Position numbers and translations under genes: made by a program
From: Candidatus Poribacteria bacterium
GTDB taxonomy: Bacteria > Poribacteria > WGA-4E > WGA-3G
Assembly (NCBI GenBank): GCA_022827225.1
Contig: JAJDTJ010000011.1
Span: forward strand, 1 to 61,103
Reading direction: 5' to 3'
Length of the DNA stretch: 61,103 nucleotides
Notes under the pieces: generated by a model
Database searches by the model: none
Told to the model about the DNA's origin: nothing
Seen by the model: the letters and a program-made list of their open reading frames with translations, nothing else
In this document: in pieces, positions 44,202 to 52,798 of the stretch
Layout of the letters: each line of letters opens with the position of its first letter
Position numbering within the stretch: position 1 is the first letter of the stretch

Positions 44202-44259
44202 ACAAGGTAGCATATTTAACGCCATGTGTTAACACACAAAAATCAGGGGATCCAAAACC

Positions 44260-44715
44260 ATGATGTCTCCGCGTAGGCAGTCGCGTATCGTCGCGATCCA
44301 AATACTATATCAGATTCAACTGACTACCACACCTGTGTCGGATGTTCTAAAGCAGTTTTGGCGGAGCCAAGCGACATCTGTAGAACTCCGTCCGTTCGCG
44401 ACACAACTCGTTGAAGGAACTGCGGAGCATTTGCCGGTGATTGATGATGTACTTCAGAATACCTCTAAAAATTGGAGACTCCACCGAATGCCTATCGTTG
44501 ACCTCTCAATCCTGCGGTGCGCAATTTACGAAATCCTCTATATAGACGATATAGATCCAGCGACCTCAATCAATGAGGCAATTGAGATTGCCAAATCTTA
44601 CAGTACGCCGGATTCGCCAAAATTTATCAACGGTGTTTTGGACAATATCCGCAAAAAGCACAGGCCACCAATACTGGAACACATTACCCTTGAAAAAAAT
44701 CAATTACCCGTCTAA
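44260..44715 (+). CDS. nusB: transcription antitermination factor NusB
   Basis: 151 residues. Binds boxA RNA with NusE/S10 in rRNA transcription antitermination. N-terminal RRQSRIVAIQILYQIQL is the conserved Arg-rich helix; DDVLQNTSKNWRLHRMPIVDLSILRCAIYEIL (about 66-97) and SINEAIEIAKSYSTPDSPKFINGVLDNI (about 106-133) are the diagnostic C-terminal block. AGGGGA precedes two adjacent ATGs (44260 and 44263). Served by the promoter at 44173. The next gene starts 11 nt later. Confidence 0.95.
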   Translation: MMSPRRQSRIVAIQILYQIQLTTTPVSDVLKQFWRSQATSVELRPFATQLVEGTAEHLPVIDDVLQNTSKNWRLHRMPIVDLSILRCAIYEILYIDDIDPATSINEAIEIAKSYSTPDSPKFINGVLDNIRKKHRPPILEHITLEKNQLPV

Positions 44716-44726
44716 AAACAGAGCAG

Positions 44727-46517
44727 ATGGTTAATCTAAAAAACTTAACACTTTGGCTTCTCTTCCTAATTCCGATGCATTTAAACGCTGCACCGGAATT
44801 CAAATTTGTTAGCGAATTCGGGGGGAAAGGGGAAGGTGAAGCACAATTCGCAGAAACCGTTTTTATGGCGTTCGGAGCCGATGGTGCCGTCTACGTAGCA
44901 GATACAGATAACTTCCGAATCCAGAAGTTCGACGAAACCGGGGCGTTCATATTTGACATCCAGATGCAGACGGACAGTCCTTTTCGGTTTATTAATCCAA
45001 CGGCTATCGCTGTCGGCACAGATAATAGCATCTATGTAATGGATTGGATGTTCGCTGAGATTTCTGACTTAAACGTTGACACGAAAGTTTTTAACTACGG
45101 TCCGTGTATCCATAAATTCGATCCACAAGGCGCGTTTGTCGCGAGTTACCCGATCCAAGATTTCAGCCAACGGATAGCACTGCTTGAGACCGCTGCACCC
45201 GGTTTAGATGCAGAAGGTAATTACGCGCTCATTATTCCACAAGGCGACACAAAACGGAAATTTCTTTTAACAGTAGATACAAACGGGAACCTCTACGTCT
45301 GCGATGGCGGGATGATCTACAAACTCAACTCAGCGGGTAAACCCATTGCGCACTACGCACTTGCGCAACCGGGAACGGGTCGCCTTGTACATTCGGTAGA
45401 TATAACCGCGGATAAACACGGACATCTCTACGTTGTTGATGAAAAAGGACATCGCGTGCTGAAGTATAGTCGTGATGGCGAATTTTTAAGTGCTTTCGGC
45501 GAATATGGGGACGGACCTGGGCAATTTATCGCACCCTTTCGGATCGCAGCGTTAGCGGATGGCACGCTCCTTATCGCTGATACTGCGAAATACTTAAAAG
45601 ATTTCGCATCTACCCTTCCGAAACGACTTGATGACCCGACGCGACGCTACGAGGGCGACACACGCCTGTTCCGTTACAGGCTGCGACGCATCCAACGGTT
45701 CACTACAGACGGCGCGTATACACAGAAGCTGCTGATTCCATTCCGGCGAGAGATAGAAACCGAGGTTGCTCTGCAACTCAGAGGTGTTGACCAGACCGGA
45801 CAGCTCTACTACCTTAACCCAACAGAATTAGTCTTCAGAAAATATGCGCCGACTGCGCCGTTGATCTCCTCCATGTTCCAGACAGAACTTAAACTCCGCT
45901 ATAGGCGCGATCTACACGACATCGAGATAGACAACCAAGACGATCTGGACGCGGACCTCTATACTAAATCCGATTTTGATGAGCAGATTACTCAGGATAC
46001 AGCGTACGCGAATTTGATCTTCTCTTACGATCTAAACGAATCGCTTCGCCTTGCTCTCTCTAATCGGCTCACTTACGTCCACATGACCGATACCAGTTAC
46101 TACCGGGCAAGAGATTTTGAGGATTTTCGTGGCAGTTTCAACCAAGACGATAGGGCAACAGAAAATTCTTGGGACGATCGCATCCAAATTGACTTCACAT
46201 GGATACGGGATCATAGCCTCTACAATTATCGTGAGGCACGAGGATTTGTATACTTTAATGTCATACGCCTCGATTTTATCAGCGATGCCCTTAATCCCGC
46301 CAACCATCGGCTCTTCGATTTCAACGCGGACCTCTCCGACTGGGGTGCCGGCTTCCATTACGATTTGAGTCGGAACTTCCGGTTGAATTTTGAAATCATA
46401 CACTTTTTCGGCAAGAATAGATACACCTACATTGACGAGACCAATGTCCTCTATGCAACCGGGTTTCAGCAAGCGAACTTTACACGTGCTGCCTTGTTCA
46501 TAAACGGGATTTTCTAA
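44727..46517 (+). CDS. NHL-repeat propeller fused to an outer-membrane beta-barrel domain
   Basis: 596 residues. A signal peptide (about 1-21) is followed by NHL-type blades to about residue 370 (motifs like GAVYVADTDNFRIQKFD and GHLYVVDEKGHRVLKYS). The last ~210 residues contain no NHL repeats but alternating amphipathic strands rich in Tyr/Phe/Asp (e.g. LRLALSNRLTYVHM, RDHSLYNYREARGFVYF, FHYDLSRNFRLNFEIIHFF) and end in Phe, the classical beta-barrel C-terminus. This suggests a periplasmic propeller tethered to an outer-membrane barrel. Starts 11 nt after nusB, so probably shares its transcript. Function unknown. Confidence 0.7.
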   Translation: MVNLKNLTLWLLFLIPMHLNAAPEFKFVSEFGGKGEGEAQFAETVFMAFGADGAVYVADTDNFRIQKFDETGAFIFDIQMQTDSPFRFINPTAIAVGTDNSIYVMDWMFAEISDLNVDTKVFNYGPCIHKFDPQGAFVASYPIQDFSQRIALLETAAPGLDAEGNYALIIPQGDTKRKFLLTVDTNGNLYVCDGGMIYKLNSAGKPIAHYALAQPGTGRLVHSVDITADKHGHLYVVDEKGHRVLKYSRDGEFLSAFGEYGDGPGQFIAPFRIAALADGTLLIADTAKYLKDFASTLPKRLDDPTRRYEGDTRLFRYRLRRIQRFTTDGAYTQKLLIPFRREIETEVALQLRGVDQTGQLYYLNPTELVFRKYAPTAPLISSMFQTELKLRYRRDLHDIEIDNQDDLDADLYTKSDFDEQITQDTAYANLIFSYDLNESLRLALSNRLTYVHMTDTSYYRARDFEDFRGSFNQDDRATENSWDDRIQIDFTWIRDHSLYNYREARGFVYFNVIRLDFISDALNPANHRLFDFNADLSDWGAGFHYDLSRNFRLNFEIIHFFGKNRYTYIDETNVLYATGFQQANFTRAALFINGIF

Positions 46518-46618
46518 AACGGTTGCAATATATTCCAAAATTAGATATTATTGGAGTTGAAATCCTTTTGAAGCGGACTTCAAAAGTACCTGAGCAGACT
46601 TGAAGGAGGTTTTCAGCA

Positions 46619-47281
46619 ATGCAAACGTATTCATTATCACAACTTACCGAAGAAACGCTCAAGGCACTTGTGACTCTGTACGAGCGGCCAGATGTATCTG
46701 ACAAATGGGATGACATGACGTTACCGCTGAATCCGGAAGAAATTAAACTCCTAAATTACCTCAAATCTCTGTTGCAGGAACGTCAACTTATACTGATGAA
46801 CGAAGCCACACTCTGGGCGCGTGCCATTTATCCGTTGTTGGTGCTTGCAGAACAAGGGCATATTCAAGCATGGTCAGGAGTCGCGCTCAGAGCGAGTTAC
46901 CCGACTTTTGAACTGGAAGGCGAAGCCGATGGCGCACTCGCTCCCTGTATCGCTGGACGAATGCACCAACCGTACCTCGTCGTTCATGAAACTAAACGCG
47001 GACTTAATGCACCGAACCCACAATTCCAACTTTATGGCGAAATGCTTGCCGCCGCATGGCTCAATTGGAAGAATGATGCTAAGATAGATCAGGAGATTTT
47101 TGGATGTTATACTGTTGCTGATAGTTGGACGTTCGTTCACGGAATTGTTGGAGACATTGAAACTGAAAAACCGACGTTTACTGTTGAACTCTCCAAAACT
47201 TATAACGGGGTTTGGGAAGCAGAACGCATCGTCCAAATTCTGAAATCTATTGTCGCTAAGTACGTAAGCATTAGCACTTAA
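46619..47281 (+). CDS. PD-(D/E)XK nuclease-like protein
   Basis: 220 residues, no named family recognised. The core E62 (NEATLWARA), D104 in GEADGAL and E124-x-K126 in VVHETKRG form the PD-(D/E)XK active-site pattern, followed by QFQLYGEMLAAA (helix with Gln136/Gln138). AAGGAGG precedes the ATG. It lies between two NHL-type genes and is followed at 15 bp by another. Predicted to be a nuclease-fold protein of unknown function; not linked here to a restriction-modification partner. Confidence 0.55.
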   Translation: MQTYSLSQLTEETLKALVTLYERPDVSDKWDDMTLPLNPEEIKLLNYLKSLLQERQLILMNEATLWARAIYPLLVLAEQGHIQAWSGVALRASYPTFELEGEADGALAPCIAGRMHQPYLVVHETKRGLNAPNPQFQLYGEMLAAAWLNWKNDAKIDQEIFGCYTVADSWTFVHGIVGDIETEKPTFTVELSKTYNGVWEAERIVQILKSIVAKYVSIST

Positions 47282-47295
47282 CAGGAGGTATTACC

Positions 47296-48144
47296 ATGGC
47301 AACTTTTGGGACAGGCGATTATCAGTATGAAGTCGTAGAAGGATGGGGCATGATTCCTCAACTCGGGCTCGTTTCGGGTGTCGCGTGCGATTCAAACGAT
47401 CGCGTCTATGTCTACAACCGGAGCCCACAACCCGCGATGCTCGTTTTCGAGGCGGATGGTACCTTTGTTACGGAATGGGGCAAGGATATCTTCCAAAAAC
47501 CGCACGGCATCTGGATAAGTCCCGACGATGAAATCTATACCACAGATACCGTCGATCATACCGTGAGAAGATTTTCGCTTGACGGGGAACTGTTGGAGAC
47601 ATTCGGGACTGTCAATCAACCCGGCGCGCCCGGGGGACCCTTTAACGAACCGACGCGTGCTGTCCTCTCCACGTCTGGGGAGATGTACGTCTCTGATGGC
47701 TACGGACAATCGCGGGTACACCGGATGACTGCCGATGGTGAAGTCCTCGTTTCGTGGGGCGCGCCGGGGACGGGACCTGGGGAGTTTAATCTCCCACACG
47801 ATGTCACTGTGGACCACAACGATCGCGTCTATATCCTCGACCGTGGCAATCTCCGCTGTCAGATTTTTAACAACGACGGTGAATACTTGACGGAATGGAC
47901 TGACCTCCGATCACCAAACGACCTCTTTATTGATAGTGATAATATTATTCACATTGCCGAGGGTGGGCAACGCATTAGTATCATGACACTTGATGGAGAG
48001 ATCATCGGACGGTGGGGCGAGAAGGGCGACGCTCCGGGACAGTTCAGTGATTCACCACACGGCATTTGGATCGACGCAAACGGAGACATCTATGTTAGCG
48101 AAGTCATTGCAGATAGGCGTTTCCAAAAATTCGCGAGGGTTTAG
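47296..48144 (+). CDS. NHL-repeat protein
   Basis: 282 residues, about six NHL blades (motifs such as DNRVYVYNRSP, DEIYTTDTVDHTVRRFS, GEMYVSDGYGQSRVHRM, DRVYILDRGNLRCQIFN, GDIYVSEVIADRRFQKF). No signal peptide, so cytoplasmic or non-classically located. Some NHL enzymes are peptidyl-hydroxyglycine lyases, but no catalytic residues can be assigned here. AGGAGG 8 nt before the ATG is strong. Likely a binding or scaffold protein. Confidence 0.8.
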   Translation: MATFGTGDYQYEVVEGWGMIPQLGLVSGVACDSNDRVYVYNRSPQPAMLVFEADGTFVTEWGKDIFQKPHGIWISPDDEIYTTDTVDHTVRRFSLDGELLETFGTVNQPGAPGGPFNEPTRAVLSTSGEMYVSDGYGQSRVHRMTADGEVLVSWGAPGTGPGEFNLPHDVTVDHNDRVYILDRGNLRCQIFNNDGEYLTEWTDLRSPNDLFIDSDNIIHIAEGGQRISIMTLDGEIIGRWGEKGDAPGQFSDSPHGIWIDANGDIYVSEVIADRRFQKFARV

Positions 48145-48177
48145 TCAGTTTTGATTTTTTAATTATAAGAGGTCATT

Positions 48178-48202
48178 ATGATCTGACCGATGGTCAGGTC
48201 AT
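48178..48202. promoter_or_regulatory. 25-bp near-perfect palindrome, candidate operator
   Basis: Arms ATGATCTGACC and GGTCAGGTCAT match at 10 of 11 positions around GAT. The half-site AGGTCAT also occurs as a direct copy at 48170-48176. It sits 50 nt before the nickel/cobalt transporter ATG (48252), so a metal-responsive repressor site is a reasonable guess. An overlapping 7-bp inverted repeat ACCGATG/CATCGGT (48186-48206) followed by TTTTT could instead be a terminator for the upstream NHL gene. Confidence 0.55.
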
Positions 48203-48251
48203 CGGTTTTTGATGAGATGGGATTCGTTATCGAGAACGATTGGATTTTCTT

Positions 48252-49277
48252 ATGTTTCAATATCTCTGTTTTCGCAGTGCAGCTTGTAAGCGTATATTAC
48301 AAGTCAGTATTATTTTTATCGGTACTATCGGTTGCGCGTTGGTGTTTGCGGACGAAGGACATGAGCACTCAGGCGACCGGATAAAAGAGTTCATAAACCA
48401 ACCGCTTACGCTTCAACTGGCGATTGTCGCTCTTGTGGTCTCATTTGTGCTTGGTGGTTTGCACGCCTTAACACCGGGACACGGGAAAGCCATCGTCGCT
48501 GCTTACCTTGTCGGTTCTAAAGGCAGGGTCATTGACGCAGTTTTCCTTGGGATTGTGGTTACCATTACACACACTTTTAGCGTCATAGTCCTCGGAGTCG
48601 TTATGCTCGTTGCACAAGGATTTGCCCCGGAAGATATTGTCCCGTGGTTGAGTCTATTCTCCGGTGTTTTGATTGTTGGTATTGGTGCGTGGCTGCTTAC
48701 CAGAAACATGAAGCAGTACTACAGTAGTGGTGCAGAGAGTCAGGCGCATGGACATCATCACCCGCACCCGCACGATCATTCGCACGCACATGACCATTCA
48801 CACGATCACGATCACCCGCACGCAGACGACCACGATCACGGACACGACGACCATTCACATGACGATTCGCATGATGATGACCATGGCCATTCACATGACG
48901 ACGCTCTTACACACAGCCATGGTGGACGGACGCATAGCCACGCGCCTCCAGAGCGGACCGGTTTTCTGGGGTTGTTATCACTCGGTATCTCCGGCGGGAT
49001 CGTGCCGTGCGTCGATGCACTCATCGGGCTCCTGTTCGCGATTAGCCTCAATAAACTTGTGTGGGGTCTGATAATCCTATGTGCTTTCTCGTTAGGGCTT
49101 GCTGCTGTGTTGGTTGCTATCGGTATTCTGATGGTGCTGGCAAAACCGGTGATTGAGCGTTTCACAGGTGAAGGGGTCTGGTTACAACGTCTACCGATGA
49201 TCAGTGCCGCTGTCGTCATCCTACTCGGTGCCCTCTTAGTCTTCAAGGCATTCAACACTATAGGCATTCATATTTGA
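48252..49277 (+). CDS. NicO/RcnA-type nickel/cobalt transporter
   Basis: 341 residues from the ATG at 48252 (a TTG at 48240 is in frame). A signal-like first helix is followed by hydrophobic helices. The family motif LGGLHALTPGHGKAIVAAYLVG (about 65-86) is the HxxxxPGHGK signature. The cytoplasmic or periplasmic loop at about 166-231 is extremely rich in His/Asp (about 65 residues, mainly HDHxH repeats), expected to bind Ni, Co or Zn. Helices resume to the C-terminus. Such proteins export Ni/Co (RcnA) or take it up (NicO). The upstream palindrome at 48178 may control it. Confidence 0.88.
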   Translation: MFQYLCFRSAACKRILQVSIIFIGTIGCALVFADEGHEHSGDRIKEFINQPLTLQLAIVALVVSFVLGGLHALTPGHGKAIVAAYLVGSKGRVIDAVFLGIVVTITHTFSVIVLGVVMLVAQGFAPEDIVPWLSLFSGVLIVGIGAWLLTRNMKQYYSSGAESQAHGHHHPHPHDHSHAHDHSHDHDHPHADDHDHGHDDHSHDDSHDDDHGHSHDDALTHSHGGRTHSHAPPERTGFLGLLSLGISGGIVPCVDALIGLLFAISLNKLVWGLIILCAFSLGLAAVLVAIGILMVLAKPVIERFTGEGVWLQRLPMISAAVVILLGALLVFKAFNTIGIHI

Positions 49278-49293
49278 AAAGGGGAAGCGATCT

Positions 49294-50175
49294 ATGCCCA
49301 ATACTGTCGGAATCTTAAGCCCTGGCGATATGGGGCACACCGTCGGGAACGTTCTACGTGAAAACGGTTTGCGCGTTATCACATGTCTAAAAGATAGGAG
49401 TCAACGCACCCGTCAACTTGCTGAGAAAGCAGGTATTATAGATGTGCCGACGTATTCGCAACTCGTAACCGAAGCCGACCTTATCCTCTCAATTATGGTG
49501 CCTGCACAGGCGATGTCCGCTGCGTCGGCAGTCGCGGCGGCGCTGCAACAGACCGACACAACGCTGACATACACCGACTGCAATGCTATCGCACCACAGA
49601 CGGTTCGCAAATTGGGAGATGTTATCACCGCTGCAGGAGGAACTTTTGTTGATGCGTCCATCATCGGACCCCCACCCCGTACACCGGGAGCAACACGCTT
49701 CTACGCATCGGGACCGAACCTCGACACCTTCTCGGAACTCAACAATTACGGGTTAGATGTCCGCCTGCTTGGAGACGAGATAGGGCTCGCCTCTGCGATT
49801 AAGATGTGCTACGCTTCCTTGACAAAAGGACTAACCGCGCTTTGCACCGAATTGCTCACCGCGGCATCTGTCTTGGGTGTTTCAGATGCCTTGACAGCAG
49901 AGTTTCAGTTGAGTCAATCAGCACTTTTTGAGCGGATGGAGAGAGGGTTGCCGAGCATGCCACCGAAGGCGAGACGTTGGATCGGTGAGATGGAAGAGAT
50001 TTCAGCGACTTTTGAACATGTCGGATTGACACCGAACATCTTAACAGGTGCAGCGGATATGTACCGCTTCGTAGGTGACACACACCTTGCAGATCTCCCA
50101 CCAGAGGCTCGTGACGAGTTTCCGAGTTTAGCGGAGTTGATTGAAATCTTAGCGGAAAATCTTAAATCGGAGTAG
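49294..50175 (+). CDS. NAD(P)-dependent dehydrogenase with DUF1932 domain
   Basis: 293 residues. N-terminal Rossmann motif GILSPGDMGHTVGNVL (about 5-20) and C-terminal DUF1932 domain (about 190-280, with ALIKMCYASLTKGLTALCTELL-like helices) place it with the 6-phosphogluconate/3-hydroxyisobutyrate dehydrogenase-like group. DASIIGPPP and FYASGP fit the family. AAGGGGAAG precedes the ATG, 16 nt after the transporter stop. Substrate unknown. Confidence 0.83.
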   Translation: MPNTVGILSPGDMGHTVGNVLRENGLRVITCLKDRSQRTRQLAEKAGIIDVPTYSQLVTEADLILSIMVPAQAMSAASAVAAALQQTDTTLTYTDCNAIAPQTVRKLGDVITAAGGTFVDASIIGPPPRTPGATRFYASGPNLDTFSELNNYGLDVRLLGDEIGLASAIKMCYASLTKGLTALCTELLTAASVLGVSDALTAEFQLSQSALFERMERGLPSMPPKARRWIGEMEEISATFEHVGLTPNILTGAADMYRFVGDTHLADLPPEARDEFPSLAELIEILAENLKSE

Positions 50176-50256
50176 AGAAGGGTATCTATCTTTTAGGATA
50201 CGGTGTCGCTGGCTTGCTATGCCAAGTCTTACAAATAGATAGTAAGTGGACTTGGA

Positions 50257-52656
50257 TCAAAATTTGTATGTAGCACCGAAAGTGAAATTAAATGGGAAGC
50301 GCACGGGACTCCTATACTCCGAGGTTTCTAAATCTAAGGGAAATTCTTCGGAGTCTGTTTTTTTGAATTCTGTAACGAGATTATCAGGGAAACTGAAATT
50401 TATCTTATTTTGGCTGTTGTAGACGTTCCAGACTTCGATGAATTCTGTTACAGGGATGCCCCATTGCGTTCTTTTACGACTCAGACGCAAGTCTAAGCGG
50501 TGATACGTCTGAAACGCAGCGGGTGCAAGCGCACCTGTGACATCGGAGAGGAGTGGATGCATACCGAGCGTGACAGGGTCTTGGATCATCAGGAGTGTGC
50601 TTAGCGGAACTGCAGCGGTTCCGCTGACATATTGCCACTTTGCGCCAATGCTGTTTTTGGGTGTTGGACTGTAGTTGGCAACAAGGCTGGCAATGTGTGT
50701 ATTGTCAAAAAGAAAAGGATTGTAGGGAGCATCTGGTGTCTCACGTCGCTCGGCATGGGTGTATGCGTAGGAGAACCACCCAAAAAACTTTTCGCTTACA
50801 CGGTGTCGTAGGAAAACCTCTGCCCCGTTTACAAAACCGGTGCCTTGATTGTGATATGGTGTTGTGAGGGCTGTGTCGGTGTCGTCAAATAGTGCATCAA
50901 CATTGATCGATCGGGTGACTAATTTTTCCATGTCTTTGTAATAGAGTGCGAATTTGAGTTGTGTTTGGGGTGAGAGTTCATGCTCTAATTCGACGACATA
51001 ATGTTCGGCTATACTCGATTTCAAGGCTCTGTTCCCACCTGTTTTTAGTACCTGATAAGCGAATGGACTCTGTTCATATCTACCGTAGGCGAATCGGAGG
51101 ATAGAGGCAGTAGGGAGTGTTAAGCTAAGGCTGCCGCGCGGTTGAATCGAGAGCTCTTCCGTCAAATTGAGGTAATCAAGCCGCACGCCGAGTGCGAAGG
51201 ACAAAAAGGATAGCGGATCGTAACGTGCCTGTAGGTATCCTTCTGCCTGCTGAAAACTATAATGAAATGTGTCGAATTTCTCTTCCCAAACGAGTTCCTC
51301 ATCATCGAAACTGATGGTCTCTGGGAGAAAGGTATATGTGGCACTTTCCGCAGGGCTGAAGGCGAAAAGAAATCCTTGCTCAAGTCGGAGTTGCGGTGTG
51401 AGTTCGTAGGAAAGGTCTTCGCGAAGAGTATACGTTGGGACATTGACTTGGACTGATGAATAGATGAATTTTTCATTTGGCGAGGCATCGTCTTGGCTTG
51501 GATCACCACCGAAATTGAGATTGAGGAAATTATAGGAATGGGTAACGGAGAGACGGGATGTGAGTGTATCAGTGAGATGTGAGCGTAGATGGATGCCTTC
51601 TGCTTGAAAACCGTTCTTAAAATAGGCGGAAGAATGTGGTGCTTCTTCTGATCCGGTGTCAGAAAAATCGAAATGATCTGTCGCACCTATAGCGTTGACA
51701 GTTAAGTGATGTTTTTCGGTGAGCTGATATGCAAATTTGAGATGATAATCCGACCAAGTCGGAAAGGTCCAATCAAAAAATAGTCCTAAGAGAAGATCAA
51801 GGGTGGTGAAGCGTCCAGCGATGGCGGCGTACCCTTTATCACCGATTTTGGTTTCAAAGAACCCGTAGGGTGATATAAAGTTGAGGTCTAAAACCCCTGC
51901 CCACTGTTTATTCAAACGTTCGCGCGTTCGGATGTCAATAACCGATTGTGAATCTAATCCGAATTCTGCCCCGTAACCAGCTGCATACACATAGATATTT
52001 TCGATACTATCGGAATGCGTTGTTGAGAAGAATCCGCCAAAGTGGAACGGATAGCCGAGGGGAGTCCTATCGATATAGATGCGCGTATCGCCGGGCGCAC
52101 TCCCGCGGATATGGAGTGCGCGGAGAAAATCGTTGGGGACACCGATTCCCGGCAGTGTCATGATGGCTCTAAGTGCATCACTTCCGGCACTGGGAATCTG
52201 GACGAGTTCGCTGCCTCGCATCTCTTTACGGCTAATCGTTGGTGGAAGGCGTTGCCCTTTCACGACCACCGTTTCAAGTTGGACAGTTGTTCCAACGTAT
52301 ATTTTCACTTGTGTGGTCTCACTTGCGGTTACCTCTATTTTCGCAGTTGCCGGGGTTTCAGACGTTGGATGTATAATTGACAGGGTATAGGTGCCGGGTG
52401 CGATGCCGATAAACTGAAAGTTTCCAGATGCATCGGTTTTTGTCGACACATCAATCTCGATGAAGTGCACTTCTGCCCCAACTAAGGGCGTGTCGGTGTC
52501 CTGCGAGTAGACGGTGCCTTCAACATGACCCGTAGGAAGCGAGATGGCCTGTCGGGTGCTTTCCAGCGTATCTTTTTCAGCAGTGTTCGTTTCGGCAAAC
52601 ACAGCGGACAGCATCACGATCCCAATGAATAGAATGAAGAATAAGCAAAATTTCAT
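50257..52656 (-). CDS. TonB-dependent receptor with carboxypeptidase-regulatory-like domain
   Basis: 799 residues from the ATG at 52656, which starts a signal peptide (cleavage near VFAE); the frame reaches 52737 but that start would give an odd N-terminus. A CarboxypepD_reg-like Ig fold (about 40-115, with GHVEGTVYSQDTDTPLVGA) precedes the plug domain (about 120-240, with SRKEMRGSELVQIP and IRGSAPGDTRIYIDRTPL). The rest is a 22-stranded-type barrel ending in Phe. There is no N-terminal STN signalling domain as in FecA. Directly downstream of the LolA-type sigma factor on the same strand. Substrate unknown. Confidence 0.85.
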   Translation of the reverse strand: MKFCLFFILFIGIVMLSAVFAETNTAEKDTLESTRQAISLPTGHVEGTVYSQDTDTPLVGAEVHFIEIDVSTKTDASGNFQFIGIAPGTYTLSIIHPTSETPATAKIEVTASETTQVKIYVGTTVQLETVVVKGQRLPPTISRKEMRGSELVQIPSAGSDALRAIMTLPGIGVPNDFLRALHIRGSAPGDTRIYIDRTPLGYPFHFGGFFSTTHSDSIENIYVYAAGYGAEFGLDSQSVIDIRTRERLNKQWAGVLDLNFISPYGFFETKIGDKGYAAIAGRFTTLDLLLGLFFDWTFPTWSDYHLKFAYQLTEKHHLTVNAIGATDHFDFSDTGSEEAPHSSAYFKNGFQAEGIHLRSHLTDTLTSRLSVTHSYNFLNLNFGGDPSQDDASPNEKFIYSSVQVNVPTYTLREDLSYELTPQLRLEQGFLFAFSPAESATYTFLPETISFDDEELVWEEKFDTFHYSFQQAEGYLQARYDPLSFLSFALGVRLDYLNLTEELSIQPRGSLSLTLPTASILRFAYGRYEQSPFAYQVLKTGGNRALKSSIAEHYVVELEHELSPQTQLKFALYYKDMEKLVTRSINVDALFDDTDTALTTPYHNQGTGFVNGAEVFLRHRVSEKFFGWFSYAYTHAERRETPDAPYNPFLFDNTHIASLVANYSPTPKNSIGAKWQYVSGTAAVPLSTLLMIQDPVTLGMHPLLSDVTGALAPAAFQTYHRLDLRLSRKRTQWGIPVTEFIEVWNVYNSQNKINFSFPDNLVTEFKKTDSEEFPLDLETSEYRSPVRFPFNFTFGATYKF

Positions 52657-52798
52657 GGATGAGTTTCGACTTCCTTTAGAGTAGGTTGTGCCTGGTGTAA
52701 ACAGAATGAGATACTTGAGAATCGTCAATCTCGACATGTTGAATAGCGTGCTTATCGCCTATGCAGCTACACAAGCGTTTGCGGATAACACTGAAACC

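Noticed and set aside
48727..49071. Thr/Ile/Met-rich plus frame over the transporter loop
   Set aside because: Frame-shifted reading of the His-rich codons in the NicO transporter.
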